From: Entoloma clypeatum
Lineage: Eukaryota > Basidiomycota > Agaricomycetes > Agaricales > Entolomataceae
Direction: 5' to 3'
NCBI GenBank assembly: GCA_963565915.1
Contig: OY751493.1
Coordinates: 3,782,001-3,846,000, forward strand
DNA length: 64,000 nt
Part shown: positions 31,019 to 42,410 of the stretch, piece after piece
Numbering within the stretch: position 1 is the first letter of the stretch
How the letters are laid out: each line of letters starts with the position of its first letter
Position numbers and translations under genes: made by a program
The notes under the pieces: model-generated
What the model was told of the DNA's origin: nothing
Databases searched by the model: none
What the model saw: only the letters and a program-made list of their open reading frames with translations

Positions 31019-34000
31019 ATGTCTACCTCCCGCTCCGCCCTCGACTCCATCGTCGTCTTCGACGGCATTGACTACCAAAGCTGGGCCGAAAGGATGAAGT
31101 CCTACCTCCTCCATCAAGGAGTATGGCGCCTTGTTTCTGGTGACATCACCTGCCCTGTCATCGCCGACTTCACCACCACGGTCTCCACCCCTGGGGCCAC
31201 TGCTGCTGCTCCTCCTGTACTGGTTACCACTATTGACCAGCCTGGCTTCCGCAAGAAAGAAAAGGCCTGGATTAGGGACGACGATACAGCCCTTGGAGCG
31301 ATCCGTCTAAAAGTCTCTGAGGCGATCAGACGACATATCAAAGACAGCACCTCGGCACTTGGCGCGTGGAAAACGCTGAAGGATGCCTACTCCAAGGTAT
31401 CCCCGGCTGTCATCTTCGGCGATTTCAAGACCGCCGCCACCTACAAGCTGTCTGGACGCGACCCCGTGCCTGAAATTGAACGCCTGGGGTCTCTTTTCGC
31501 CCGGCTCGCCGATTCGAGCTTTGTCGTCCCCGATCTGATGCAGGCAATGATCCTGGCCAATGCAATTCCCGACGCCTGGTCGTCACTCTCCACCGCCCTT
31601 TTCCAGGTCTATGACGCCGACGATTTCACCTACAAGGCTGTTGCCGAAAGCATCATCTCTGAATACCGGCGCAAATATGCGGTAGGGTCTACTCGGGCGT
31701 CCAATGAGCAGGCCCGGAAAATCTCCGGGACAAAGTGCAAGGGGCAGGACCCCAAATGGGAAAGGCAGCAAAAACCGAGTACCTCGCAGAACGATGCTGA
31801 CGAGCAGCCTAACTCGGCCGATCCAAGTACCGCTTCTGAGAAGAAGAAGGGAAAGGGACGTTGGCGCAATCAGAAGAAAAGCGCTAACAATGCGGACAAC
31901 ACGTCCGACCATGTGGAAGAAACAGTTGAGTTTGTTGCTCCTGTCATTCACTTCCCCCCTCTTCCGGCACCGTCCTTCACCACTGTCACTGGTCGCGGGA
32001 AAACGACAAGTACTGCACAGCCCGATTCCGAAAAAATGCAGTCGCTCCTGCAACGCATGAACCCCCCTCCATCACAGTACACCGGGCTTCCTTCTGGAAA
32101 GCCGTCAGTGTGGAAAAAGAATGAAAGGGTGCGAAAGCTCGCCCGAGAGATCGGCGCACAACCCTCTGGATCGAACCTTCGTATCCTAGATACCATCATT
32201 CCTGACATCGACGAAAGGCCAGCTAAACAGCGTCGCGTAGCCCCGTCGATAGAAGAATCGCTAAAGATGATGGACATCGACCAGGAACAAATGGGGCCGG
32301 ATCAATTCGAAGATGGGCTTATTGAACTTGACGGTTCGTCATCTCCCTCTCCTGAATCTGACCAATTAAGGAAAACTAATAACACCTCCTTTCAGACGTG
32401 TAAAATATTAGCTAGTACTAGTGCAGAATGTATGGATCATATTGACAGCGATCTATATAAAAAATATACAGAGCACTTTGCGTCATGCACACACTGTAAG
32501 GAGAAAGAACGCACACAATGGATCTTAGACTCCGGTGCCTCGTTACACTTTACCCATGAGTTCAAGGACTTTGCGTACTACAGGCCTCTCAAGGCTAAGT
32601 GATTTGTCCAAACAGCTGCAAAGGGAAAGAAACTGGAGATACTTGGAGTTGGGGCCGTTCCAGTACGGCATACCCTAAATGGGGAAACTAAAACCCATCT
32701 CCTACGACCGGTATTTTATATTCCGGATATGGACACACGTCTATTGTCCCTAGGCGTCTTCCTTAACCATGGTTACAAAGTTGATGGAATGCGCGGAGAA
32801 ATTAATATCTCTAAAGGGCTGAACAAAATACAGTTTTCACCTCATTTCATCGGACAAACCATTTACTGGTTAGACACTGAAATACGCTATGACCAAATCC
32901 ACGCGATCTCTAGCGAAATCACTGTTGAAACCTGGCATAAACGTCTTGGCCACCCAAATGACCAGGCGCTCAATAAAATTCCCACTAGTACCAAAGGAGT
33001 ACCCAGAACGTTAGTACGTGAGAAATCACAGGAAAGCTGCACGGGGTGCCTCAAAGGGAAAATGCCGAATCAGTCATACCCCAATTCAATGACGAGGGCT
33101 GTCAAACCCTTCGACCTGATTCATTCAGACCTGAAACAGATATCCACGGCATCGTACCACAAGTACAAATACTTCCTCACATTTCTGGATGATTTTTCAT
33201 CTCATGTCTGGGTCGTCTTGCTTAGGAAAAAGTCTGGTGCCATTACGGCACTGAGACAGTTTCTTGCGATGATCCAGAACCAATTTGCCGCTACTCCTAA
33301 GAAGTGGCGAGTTGATGGAGGTGGAGAATTTGACGAATACAAAGATGTACTTGCCGATCATGGAATTCTGATCGACGTCACGCTCCCATATCAGCACCAG
33401 CAGAATGGTAGAGCAGAAAGGATCAATCGAACACTATGGGAAAAATCTCAGGCATTGCGCTTCGATGCATGCTTACCGCCCATGTGGTGGGAATTCTGTT
33501 TGGAACACGCAGCATTTCTCTACAACAGAACCCCCATGCAGCGTCTTGAATGGAAAACCCCGTACTTCAGGGTGACCAATGAGATCCCCGACATGTCCAG
33601 CGTCAGAGTATTTGGATGTCAGGCATATGTATATATCCCAAAGGAGAAACGTAGGAACTCCCTGGAATCAAGATCCCGATTGATGATTTATCTCGGATCG
33701 AAACCAGGGGTCAAAGGATACCGCTTCATGGATCCTGAGACCAACACGATTTTCATGGGCGGGAAAGCTATCTTTGATGAAAGCAAGTACCCTAGATGCC
33801 ACATCGATCCGTTGCCAGAAAACCACCCAGAAATGGAAGACCCAGAGCCGGCTGATGAGTTTGAGGATCTCATTCCCGGCAGCAATGACGACGACAGTCA
33901 CAACGAAACACCTCATGACCCACTTCCCATTGAACAGGATCAACCTGAATCAGACAACGAATTGCCTGCCAGTGAGCCTGATGACGAACCGCGAGTACCC

Positions 34001-35737
34001 ACTCCGGAACCCGAGCAAGTACCAGATCGACCGATCAGGGAACGACGAGTTCGGAAGATGCCAGGAAGCATCTATGGGGAAGACACTCCAGCGTCTGATC
34101 TTGAAAAATTAGATCGAAGACGGAGATTGGGCGGTCAAACGGCATGGATGAATGACCTCCTGATGGAGGCGATATCAGTCCAAGTTGGCATTGTCGACAT
34201 GTCCCATAAAGACATATACCCTCTTCCAAATAAAGAAGACTGGTATGCGGCTGAACGTAAAGAGCTAGACATGCTCAAACGCCGCGGGGTGATCACAGAG
34301 CTAGTACCCCTGCCTGCAGGAAGGAAAGCTCTAAGGAACAAATGGGTTTACAACGAAAAGTCCGACGGCCGCCTGAAAGCACGTCTCGTTGCAAAAGGCT
34401 TTTCACAGGTAGAAGGGATCGACTTTGATCAGATCTTCTCACCAGTCGTAAGATATGAAACCGTCCAACTAATACTGGCATTGACAGCCCTTGAAGGGTG
34501 GTTCATGACACTTTTGGACGTCTCATCAGCCTTCCTCTATGGAACGCTCCGTGAAGTCATTTACATGCGACAGCCTGAGGGCTACATAGTAAAAGGGAAA
34601 GAACACCTCGTGTACCAACTATTCAAAGCTCTATATGGACTTAAGCAGGCCGCATTAGCCTGGTGGAGGGAACTTGATTCCTCCATGAAAAAGCTCGGCT
34701 TTGTCCGGCTTCACTCCGATGCGGGAGTGTTCATTCACAAAAGTACCAGCGGGGAAATTGTAATCGCCGTCATCTATGTCGACGACTCTGCTTTTCTCGG
34801 CACAAACCGGGAATATACGCTAGAGAAAAAGAAGGCCTTCATGACCACATGGGAATGTAGGGACCTAGGGCACCTTGTGCCTGATGGGGAACCGAAAGAA
34901 TTTCTCTCTATCCAAATAAGGCAATGCGGGAAATGTATCTTCATCGATCAAGTACCTTACCTTGAGAAAATACTTGAATGAATGGGGATGAGCGAATCCA
35001 ACGCCACCCATACCCCACTTCCTACGGGCTACAAACCCATGGTGTCCGAAGATGAACCCAATGCAGAACTTCGATCAAAGTACCAATCCGTCATCGGATC
35101 ACTTCTATATCTGATGATTGGAACAAGGCCAGACATCTGTTTTGCCGTGATCAAAATGTCGCAATTCTCCGCAAATCCCACCAAACGCCATTTAGAAGTG
35201 GCTAGGGATATTTGCAGGTATCTGAAAGCGACAAAAAATTATGCAATCATGTATGATGGTGACTCAGGGAAAGGAATCTATGCATTCACAGACTCCGACT
35301 GGGCGTCAGATGAAAACACGAGGAGGTCTACCACTGGCTTTATATCACTGGCATCTGGAGCAGTGACATGGGTATCATCGGCGCAAAAGACCATCGCCCT
35401 CTCTTCCACAGAAGCAGAGTATATGGCGTTATCAGACTGCAGTCGCGCAGCAACATGGCTGAGAAGCATGCTTGCCGAACTTGGAATGCAGATCGGATCA
35501 GTACCAATCTACGGAGATAACAACGGCTCCGTCTTCATCGCATCCAACCCTGTAACTGAGAAGCGATCCAAGCACATTGACGTGTGATTCCACTTCGTCA
35601 GAGAAAAAGTCTCCGAAGGGATAATTACGGTCGAATTTATTGAAGGAGTGAACAACCCTGCAGACCTCTTAACTAAGAATCTGGGAAAAATCCTCTTTTC
35701 CAAGTTTATCCCGTACTTCAGATTGATAAAAAACTAG
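31019..35737 (+). pseudogene. Cop2 gag-pol polyprotein with three in-frame TGA stops
   Basis: One frame from MSTSRSALDS (31019) to TAG at 35735-35737. Gag (capsid-like, no CCHC seen) leads into protease QWILDSGASLHFT, GAG-pre-integrase ETWHKRLGHPNDQ and CTGCLKGKMPNQ, integrase HSDLKQIS, WRVDGGGEF and HQQNGRAERINRT, RT RLVAKGFSQVEG and AVIYVDDSAF, and RNase H TDSDWASDENTRR and SSTEAEYMALSD. Stops are TGA at 32600-32602 (Cop3 has CGA), 34979-34981 (Cop3 also has TGA) and 35585-35587 (Cop3 has CGA). There is no frameshift. Otherwise full length, so it died by point mutation only. Confidence 0.94.
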
Positions 35738-35814
35738 GCGAAACAAAGTACCTATATATATATATGTGGGAAAAAGTAAGATGTATTTAGAAATATGTAC
35801 TAAATATGGGGGGG

Positions 35815-36128
35815 TGTTGAAACTTTTCCCATCACATAGATTAGATTAGATTAGATTAGATTACATCATGTGACCTTTACATATCTTCATTACATACTTG
35901 TTTGGTTGGTACAAACAGTAGTACGGTATATAAGACCAGGAAACTGTCAATATCAACAAGTTGTCTCTTGACTCTTAACCAGCTCCATCGCTCTTACCAG
36001 CCTCAACCGCTCTCACCAGCCTTACCCCTCCAAACCATGTAAGTGACCATAGCGGTATCGTAGAGTACTTCCACTGTAGCTATGTTGCTCAGTACACCTG
36101 TGGCTAGCACCCAGGTGGAACTTCAACA
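35815..36128 (+). repeat. Cop2 3' LTR
   Basis: 314 bp, preceded by the purine tract ATATGGGGGGG at 35804-35814. One more GATTA unit than the 5' LTR. Confidence 0.92.
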
Positions 36129-36812
36129 CGTCGGATTCCGTCGGAGGTCGGACGTAGGACTGAGACCGGAGTGGAACTCTGGAAATGTGGAGGAACAACA
36201 AAGGGGAGGGACATGGCTTCAACATATGTGTTGCGCCGCCGTTTGTTGGATAAGGTGTCCCAATTTCAGGAGGTCGGAGGAGAGGTCGGAGGTGCAGAGG
36301 TCCTCGGAGAGATCTTGGTGAGGGACATGCTGACGTGGAAGTGGTCAGACAATGTCGGAGTTGTGACTCGGACACAGTACTGAGCTCGTCAAAGGATAAC
36401 GATGGAGGAAGAGCAGAAGATGAGGATGTCGTCGGCATATTGTACCACGGCGAGGATCTCTGGCATGAACGGGGAGTAGGAGTGAACTTTGTTGATATTC
36501 GAACTGAGGAACTACAGGTATGGTACGAGCTTAAATATCTAAATGTGATTACTTTACGGAGATGGTCGGAGTAGGTCCGGAGTTGTGGCGTAAGTTGCCA
36601 GTGACTGTAACGAACATCGGAGATGTCGGTCAATGGACCATGCGGAAAAGGCGATGCATAAGTAAACAGGAATATGAATATGAAATGCATAAAGGCATGG
36701 AGTTATGAATATGAAATGTACGATGGCAATGTGTGGAGATGCAGAGGTAATGGATGTCCAGAATGTCGGAGGATGATCAGAGTGGATCGGAGATTCAGAG
36801 ACGGATATAACA

Positions 36813-38263
36813 GAAGCGGGATACATCCTAGGTGTTTCCAAACCATGCTGCCCAGTTTGTGACCAAGTACTCTTGGCATTGTCACTGTCAAGCCAGCCCT
36901 TGGAGAAATTCGTCACGCGGGGTGCTCACCCTGTAATCTCAGCAGTCTCATTGCCGACTTCACTTCCCCTGCAGATCGTCTACAGCATGAATATGAAGTT
37001 CGGGGAGCAATTGAGAGCGGGGCTCATCAAACTCATAAATGACGCCAAATTGATGCGAAGCCGCACCCGAGCTACAATCTCAATGAGGCTTTCCTTGGAG
37101 TCCCTCCTTCAGCGGGCAGTGTTGAGTCCTATGAGCAACCCAACTTATGGACAGTGACTATCCTTCAATATGCTTCGCGCTCTGATGCCTTCACCCTCTG
37201 GTATGTTCTCCCTTGGTAATTCAATTTGATGATTCTCGCGCTTCAGTCTGGACTCTATCTACCTCGACATTTATATTAACTACAATGGGCATTCTTGGCC
37301 CCATTTGCCAATGAGACACCTTGTTTCATGTACTTTCTATATACTCGCCCAATATTTTTGGCATACCTAATTGTATATTATTTTGTACTCTCCAGTCGTG
37401 GCAGTATGACATTCAATGCGAATAGTACTTGACTTGAAGTCTGAGAGGAGTGACTCAAATGTCACCAGTGTGACATCAGTCACAACTCATGATTCACATG
37501 CTTTATGTACATATGTTTGTCACTCTGGGCCGTCTCAGACTCTCTCAGGCTACATCTCCTCAGAGTCCTGCACTATGCAGAGCAAGAGTTGCAACTTTTT
37601 CAAGATGTCATCGCTATGAGTGGGTACCATCGCACAGGTGAGCACGGAGCGCTCTAGTCTGGTCTAATTCTGATTTTATCTTTTCTTCACCCAAGATAAT
37701 TCGCACACCGGGAACATCCCACTTGTTGAGATGTCCAGCACCATTTCACGCAAGGATGCATCATATGGCAGAGCCAGATCTTGAGCGCTTTCGCTCCTGG
37801 TCGGGCTGCTCCTCCATCATTAGCACCCGAACCGGTACCTCGATCATTACTGTGTTGTGTGTCAACTTCAAACGCAGGTGGATCTTGAGCGCTTTCGCTC
37901 CTGGTCTTTCTACAATCCCGCATTGTTGCCTGTCTTTTCTACATCTCTCATATTGGCCACAACCTCCCAGCATCCTGGACCTTCACAAGTACCTCAATCA
38001 TTACTGTGTTATGTCAACTTCAAACGCAGGTGGATCTTGAGCGCTTTCACTCCTGGTCCTTCGTAAATCCCAGATAGTTTACTATCTCTGCCAACTCTCA
38101 CGTCAGCTACGCCTTCCCTGCCCTTAATGATCTGGGCCTTCGGCCTTTCAACTATTGGCGATGTGACCACCCTCAACATTGACTATGATTTGGTCCTTGA
38201 TCGCTGGGCACCAGTCAATGACTCACCGCATCGCCACAACCCTTTTGAGTCAAAAAGGGTACT
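36813..38263. other. Region without a recognised gene; contains a tandem duplication
   Basis: No domain recognised. The phrase GATCTTGAGCGCTTTCGCTC occurs near 37780 and 37881 and, with one change, near 38033. The longer duplicated block (about 37837-37905 and 37990-38059) starts ACCTC(G/A)ATCATTACTGTG and lies about 150 bp apart. It could be exon-like duplicated debris from a neighbouring DNA transposon. Confidence 0.4.
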
Positions 38264-40320
38264 TTGCACTTCTTTCAACAGGACGCCCCTCCACTGCATG
38301 GCAGGTGGCCCCACATCATACATCCTCCTTTAGGTGCTATTCTAGTAATGAATGTGCCACCAGCTTGGTCTCAAGCTTGTATCTGTGGACGGACATTCTC
38401 AGTACCACAGGCATACACATATCACACACGCAGTTGCCTGAAGACCAAGAAACGACTTTCTTCTGCCTTGGAAAAGGCCAAGGAGGTCTTTCAGGTGAAA
38501 AAACACCAGAAAATGGAAGACGTGGCATGGCGAGAAGCTATGGAGACTTCAGGTCATCTTGCCGCTGAGCTGCCTTTGAATGAGGTGAATTGCCTAGCCA
38601 CCGCGTCTAGCCACTGTCATTGCTTACCGAGAGATTGTGTTCAGGCCACCGAGACAACTGTCAACTACGATGATCTCCATCAACCTATAGCGGAATGGAG
38701 GATGCGCCGAGAACATCGCCAATTGCCAAAGCGCTATCAGGATATAGCACCTGAACCTCCAGCCGCACTTCCCCCTGCATCTTTGCAGGCCCTGTCAGAT
38801 TGTGTGCAAGCAGAGCCAACAACGGCATCTCAGCCCCCATCTCAGCAATTCCCGGCACCTGCGTCTCTGGTCAGAAGGATCATCAAATCTGCGCACAATG
38901 GATTTGGCCTTTTCTGACAATACCATGCGACTCGCTTCCCTGATCACGATCCTAGTGACAACATCACACCCAACGACTTGATAGACGCATCCTCAGACCT
39001 GTCTTCCACCCCTCTGGCCCACAGCTACCACCCGTATCCGAACCAATCAACATTTCTGCTAGGAGAATGGTATTGGAATGATGGTGAAAAGAAATCGCAG
39101 TCCAGCTTCCAGAATCTCCTCAAGATAGTTGGACATCCAGACTTTCGCCCAGAGGATGTTGCAGGCAAGAATTGGTGACTTATTGACACCCAGCTTAGCA
39201 GAGAGCGCTGTGAGGAGGATGATGGCTGGGAGGACGAACAGGATAGCAGAGCCAGAGGGTGGATCCAAATGCCAATTAAAATTAACATTCCCTTTCAAAA
39301 ACGAATGCTGCACCCAGGTCAAAAAGAGTTTGACGCGGGCATTCTTCATCATCGCAAGTTGACCTCCATGATCAGGGAGAAAATCACCCAACCCTCCGTG
39401 CATACCCACCTCCATTTTGAACCTTACAAATTATTTTGGCAACCAAATGATGCTCCTCAGCCAGTCCGGATCCACAGCGAGCTGTACACATCAGAGGCGT
39501 TCATCAAGGCTCATAGCGAGCTCCAAGATTCTCCCCAAGAACCGGGATGCGATCTTCCAAGGGTTGTGATTGGTCTCATGTTCGCCTCTGATGGCACCCA
39601 CCTCACGTCTTTCAGCAACGCTAAATTGTGGCCTGTTTATCTCATGATAGGAAATGAGTCAAAAGATTGAAGGTCTAAACCTTCCTGTCATGCATTTGAA
39701 CATGTTGCTTATCTGGAAACGGTGTGTGAAACCACGTATGCTGATGTCATGTGGACCTCAATCCTGTTGTATGATAGCTCCCTGATGCCTTTGCAACCTT
39801 TGCCGCGGAGAATATCGGCAAGGGACCCAATTCCACGTTTATGGGGCATTGCCATCGAGAAATGTACCATGCTCAATGGTCAATCATCCTCGACGATGAA
39901 TTTCTGGAAGCATACCGGCATGGAATGGTCGTCAAATGTTGTGATGGCATTTGGTGCCGTTTTTACCCACGCATATTCACATATTCCGCAGATTACAAGG
40001 AGAAGTGAGTTCTCACCACATCGTCAGAATACTAAAAACTCATATATCTTAGAATACTACTAGCCAGCATCTGCAATCTTGGTCGCTGCCCTTGTCCTCG
40101 GTGTCTCATACCATTGGATTGTGTTTCTAATATGGGAATGCGTCAGGACATGGTGCAGCGCCTGTCCCTCACCCGTATTGACGGTGTGAAGTGTTGTAGT
40201 CATGTTGAGGCTGCACAAGAGGTCATATATTGGAGCAACTGCGCGGTTGACAGTGCGGGTGTGGAGAGGCTTCTAAAAGAGGATTCTCTGGTTCCAACAG
40301 CAGTGAGTGTGTGTAAGGGT
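38264..40320 (+). pseudogene. Plavaka-type (KDZ-like) transposase, N-terminal half, degraded
   Basis: An N-terminal Cys/His motif CICGRTFSVPQAYTYHTRSC (about 38380) is followed by a charged helix, then the family block RFPDHDPSDN and HPYPNQSTFLLGEWYWNDGE, then KIVGHPDFRPEDV, HFEPYKLFWQPND, GLMFASDGTHLTSFSNAKLW and MIGNESKD. I recognise these from Agaricomycete proteins annotated as Plavaka transposases. Stops interrupt it at GLF-stop-QYH (about 38916), NW-stop-LID (about 39177) and KD-stop-RSK (about 39668), each plausibly CGA to TGA. Homology is lost after KEDSLVPTA (about 40300), so the catalytic C-terminal part is missing. Confidence 0.72.
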
Positions 40321-40734
40321 GACCTTACGATCCAAGACTTGAACTCAGATACTTGCAAGGGAGATCCGAAGTTTAGATTGAGCAGTCTGATAAGTAATAC
40401 AACACACACCTTGCAAGGGAGATCCGAAGAGAAAGTTCTAAGGATTCCCCTGCAAGCTAGTGAGATAAATAGTAAAATGAGATATGAAATAAGAGATAAA
40501 ACGAGACGCATGAATGATGAGCAATGATTGGGAGTAGGGATGAAGGATGAATGGAAACAAGATGAATGATAGTACCTGCGATCCGACATGCGGAGTAGCA
40601 GATGGGGGCGGAGAGGCAGATAAGATGTCAGAGACAGCGGATATGATCGGAGGACGTCGGAGATGGTGGAATAGAAAGGAAAGGAAGAAAGGAAAGGAAA
40701 AGTGAAAAGTGAAAGTGGTTGCCCTTACAGCCCC
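40321..40734. other. Non-coding spacer with a short direct repeat
   Basis: CTTGCAAGGGAGATCCGAAG occurs at about 40357 and 40411. A purine-rich tract lies at about 40672-40730. No gene seen. It joins the truncated Plavaka relic to minisatellite array 3. Confidence 0.4.
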
Positions 40735-41310
40735 CTTTAATTCCCAACGGCCTCCCTTTCCACCCAATGCTGCCCCTTCATGCCCAATGGCCCCTACTAG
40801 CGCCCAACGGCCCCCTCTAATGCCCAACGGCCTCCCTGCATGCCCAATGGCCTCCCTGCATGCCCAATGGCCTCCCTTCGCACCCAATGGACCCTTCACG
40901 TGCCCAATGGCCCCCTCTACTGCCCAATGGCCCCCTCTACTGCCCAACGGCCCCCTCTACTGCCCAATGGCCCCCTCTACTGCCCAATGGCCTCCCTGCG
41001 AGCCCAAGGCCCCTCTTGTGCCCAACAGTGCCCTTTAATGCCCAGCGCCCTCCCTTCATGCTGAACGGCTGCCCTTCGTGCCCAAGGTCCACCTCACGTG
41101 CGCAACGGCTGCCCCTCGTACCCAACTGCCATGAGTCGTGCCCAACGGCCCGTACTAGCGCGCAACGGCCCTCTCTAATGCCCAACAGTACCTTCTCATG
41201 CCCAATGCTCCCCACTCGCGCACAATGGCCCACTCGCGCCCCACGGCCTCGACTCATGCCCAACGGCCCCCCCACTTGCATCCAACGGCGTCGTCTCGTG
41301 CCCAACATGT
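40735..41310. repeat. 20-bp minisatellite, array 3 (inverted relative to array 1)
   Basis: Well-ordered 20-bp units TGCCCAATGGCCCCCTCTAC at about 40900-41000, with more diverged units on either side. Same family as arrays 1, 2 and 4, read on the other strand. Long open frames over it are artefacts of the 20-bp period. Confidence 0.87.
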
Positions 41311-41325
41311 ATTTTTAAATTACAT

Positions 41326-41502
41326 ATTAGTGTATTACCATAGTTACAACCGGTCCGGTCCAAGCAAAATGACATGCCGAGACCGGTTCCCCCCGGTTTG
41401 GTCTTGGTCTATCGTATTTCTGAGTGATTGAAAGACCGGTCCGGTCTTGGTCCACCTGTTTTGGGGGCAAAAAACCAAACCAAACCAAACCCTCAAACAC
41501 TA
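41326..41502. repeat. GGTCCGG-rich hAT-like MITE, joined to GypA2
   Basis: The right end CCCTCAAACACTA (ending 41502) complements TAGTGTTTGAGGG. A possible left end TAGTGTATTACC lies at 41326. The inside has ACCGGTCCGGTCC words. Octamers next to the two ends do not match, so the copy is rearranged. GypA2 gag begins at the very next base. Confidence 0.6.
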
Positions 41503-41517
41503 GTCGCAGTTGAAACA

Positions 41518-41887
41518 TGTTATGCGTAACAAACCGTTCCAAGGTTCGGGCAGAGTATGCAGGAAGATGGAAAGGCGAAGAGCAATGTGATTGCTAAATC
41601 TAAGGAATGTAGCTATGGTACATGAGGTTTATATAGTACTGACTATGAGCGGTAGCGAATGAGTCAGTAACTGCGGAAGGCAGTGCGCATGAGTAAGGCG
41701 ACTGCGGAAGGCTATGCACTAATGAGTAAGCTGACTGCGGAATGAGTCAGACAGCTGCGGAAAGCGAGTCAGCGCGGGAGCGAAGTATACTAAAGGAAAT
41801 AAAGTATAATACGATATGTGTAAGCGGGGGCCGATGAGTAAAAGTGAAAAGGTAAGCGTATACGTCCGTAGTCGTTAGTCCGTAACA
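41518..41887 (-). repeat. GypA1 3' LTR
   Basis: 370 bp, TGTTATGCGTAACA..CCGTAACA. Contains two TGAGTCA motifs (41660-41666, 41743-41749) and short repeats around GACTGCGGA whose copy number distinguishes LTR subtypes. Next to it inside lies TGTTCCCCTCCTC, whose complement is the purine tract. Confidence 0.93.
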
Positions 41888-41924
41888 TGTTCCCCTCCTC
41901 AAGGTCTGTGTCCTCACAGACTAC

Positions 41925-42293
41925 CTACTCCCATCCATCGTTGCCATTTGGATCGGCCCAGGCAGGGTCAACTCGGTTACCCCAATCCTTTATCAGTTCA
42001 TCGTTTACCGCCGTGGCAAACTCTAAACCTCGAACGGCGAGGCGAAGGCGTCGATTCTCGACAGCAAGGGTGTTGGTATAGTTTTTGAGGATGAGCTTCT
42101 CCTCAGCGGTGGGGGCGGTTGGTAAATCGGAGAGGGTATGAAGGCGGATATGCATCTGCCAGTGGAGGATGTCGGCAACGGAGGTTTCGAGCGCATGGAT
42201 CTGGTCGCGCATAGAGAGCGCTTCGCCGATGAGGGTGGTGATGGTGGGGTTGATATCGGAAGCATCGGTGGAGGCGGCGGTGATGTTGGACAT
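41925..42293 (-). CDS. GypA1 ORF3, small helical protein of unknown function (122 aa)
   Basis: Separate frame downstream of pol, starting MSNITAASTDASDINPTITT at 42293 and ending NGNDGWE with TAG at 41925-41927. Contains a helical, probably coiled-coil core (EALSMRDQIHALETSVADIL) followed by HIRLHTLSDLP and a second helix EEKLILKNYTNTLAVENRRL. No enzyme motif. A recognisable homologue with the same core survives in GypA3 (16537-16779). Position between pol and the 3' LTR is where some gypsy elements carry env or accessory genes, but there is no signal peptide or membrane segment, so an envelope role is unlikely. Confidence 0.7.
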   Translation of the reverse strand: MSNITAASTDASDINPTITTLIGEALSMRDQIHALETSVADILHWQMHIRLHTLSDLPTAPTAEEKLILKNYTNTLAVENRRLRLAVRGLEFATAVNDELIKDWGNRVDPAWADPNGNDGWE

Positions 42294-42410
42294 GGCAGAA
42301 ATGATGTTTGAAAGGTATAAGAAGAACGGCGTGTTGGGCGAGAAGAGTTGGAGCGGGGAACTTGATGTGACAGAAGTCGATGTGGAAAATGGTTCTCAAA
42401 GTTTGTTCTT

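Larger units (their letters stand above)
30346..36128 (+). mobile_element. Ty1/copia element Cop2
   Basis: LTRs 30346-30654 (309 bp) and 35815-36128 (314 bp; one extra 5-bp GATTA unit) differ at two positions, both CpG. Flanking 5-mers CGTCA (30341-30345) and CGTCG (36129-36133) agree at four of five bases. A single reading frame for gag-pol carries three TGA stops. Inserted into the 5' LTR of GypB1. Confidence 0.93.
23674..36812 (-). mobile_element. Ty3/gypsy chromovirus GypB1, with Cop2 nested in its 5' LTR
   Basis: Two related LTRs of about 0.7 kb bound the element: 23674-24385 and 30314-30345 plus 36129-36812 (split by Cop2). Coding on the minus strand runs gag, protease, RT, RNase H, integrase, chromodomain. 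An antisense zinc-cluster gene sits between pol and the 3' LTR. Many G/C-to-A/T changes separate the LTRs and several stops break the ORFs, so it is old and dead. The outer 5-mers (TAAGA and GAAGC) do not match, so no target duplication is visible. Confidence 0.88.
30314..36812 (-). repeat. GypB1 5' LTR, split by Cop2
   Basis: Present parts are 30314-30345 (TGTTAAGTAGGTGAAATGTC..) and 36129-36812 (..GGATATAACA); the intervening 30346-36128 is Cop2. The two parts align end to end with 23674-24385. Confidence 0.85.

Noticed and set aside
40325..40400. Second tRNA-like sequence (GAGTTCAAGTC-type box on the minus strand)
   Set aside because: Only a B-box match; no A-box at proper spacing.
40709..41318. 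Similar Pro-rich frames on the plus strand over array 3
   Set aside because: Same minisatellite artefact, inverted.
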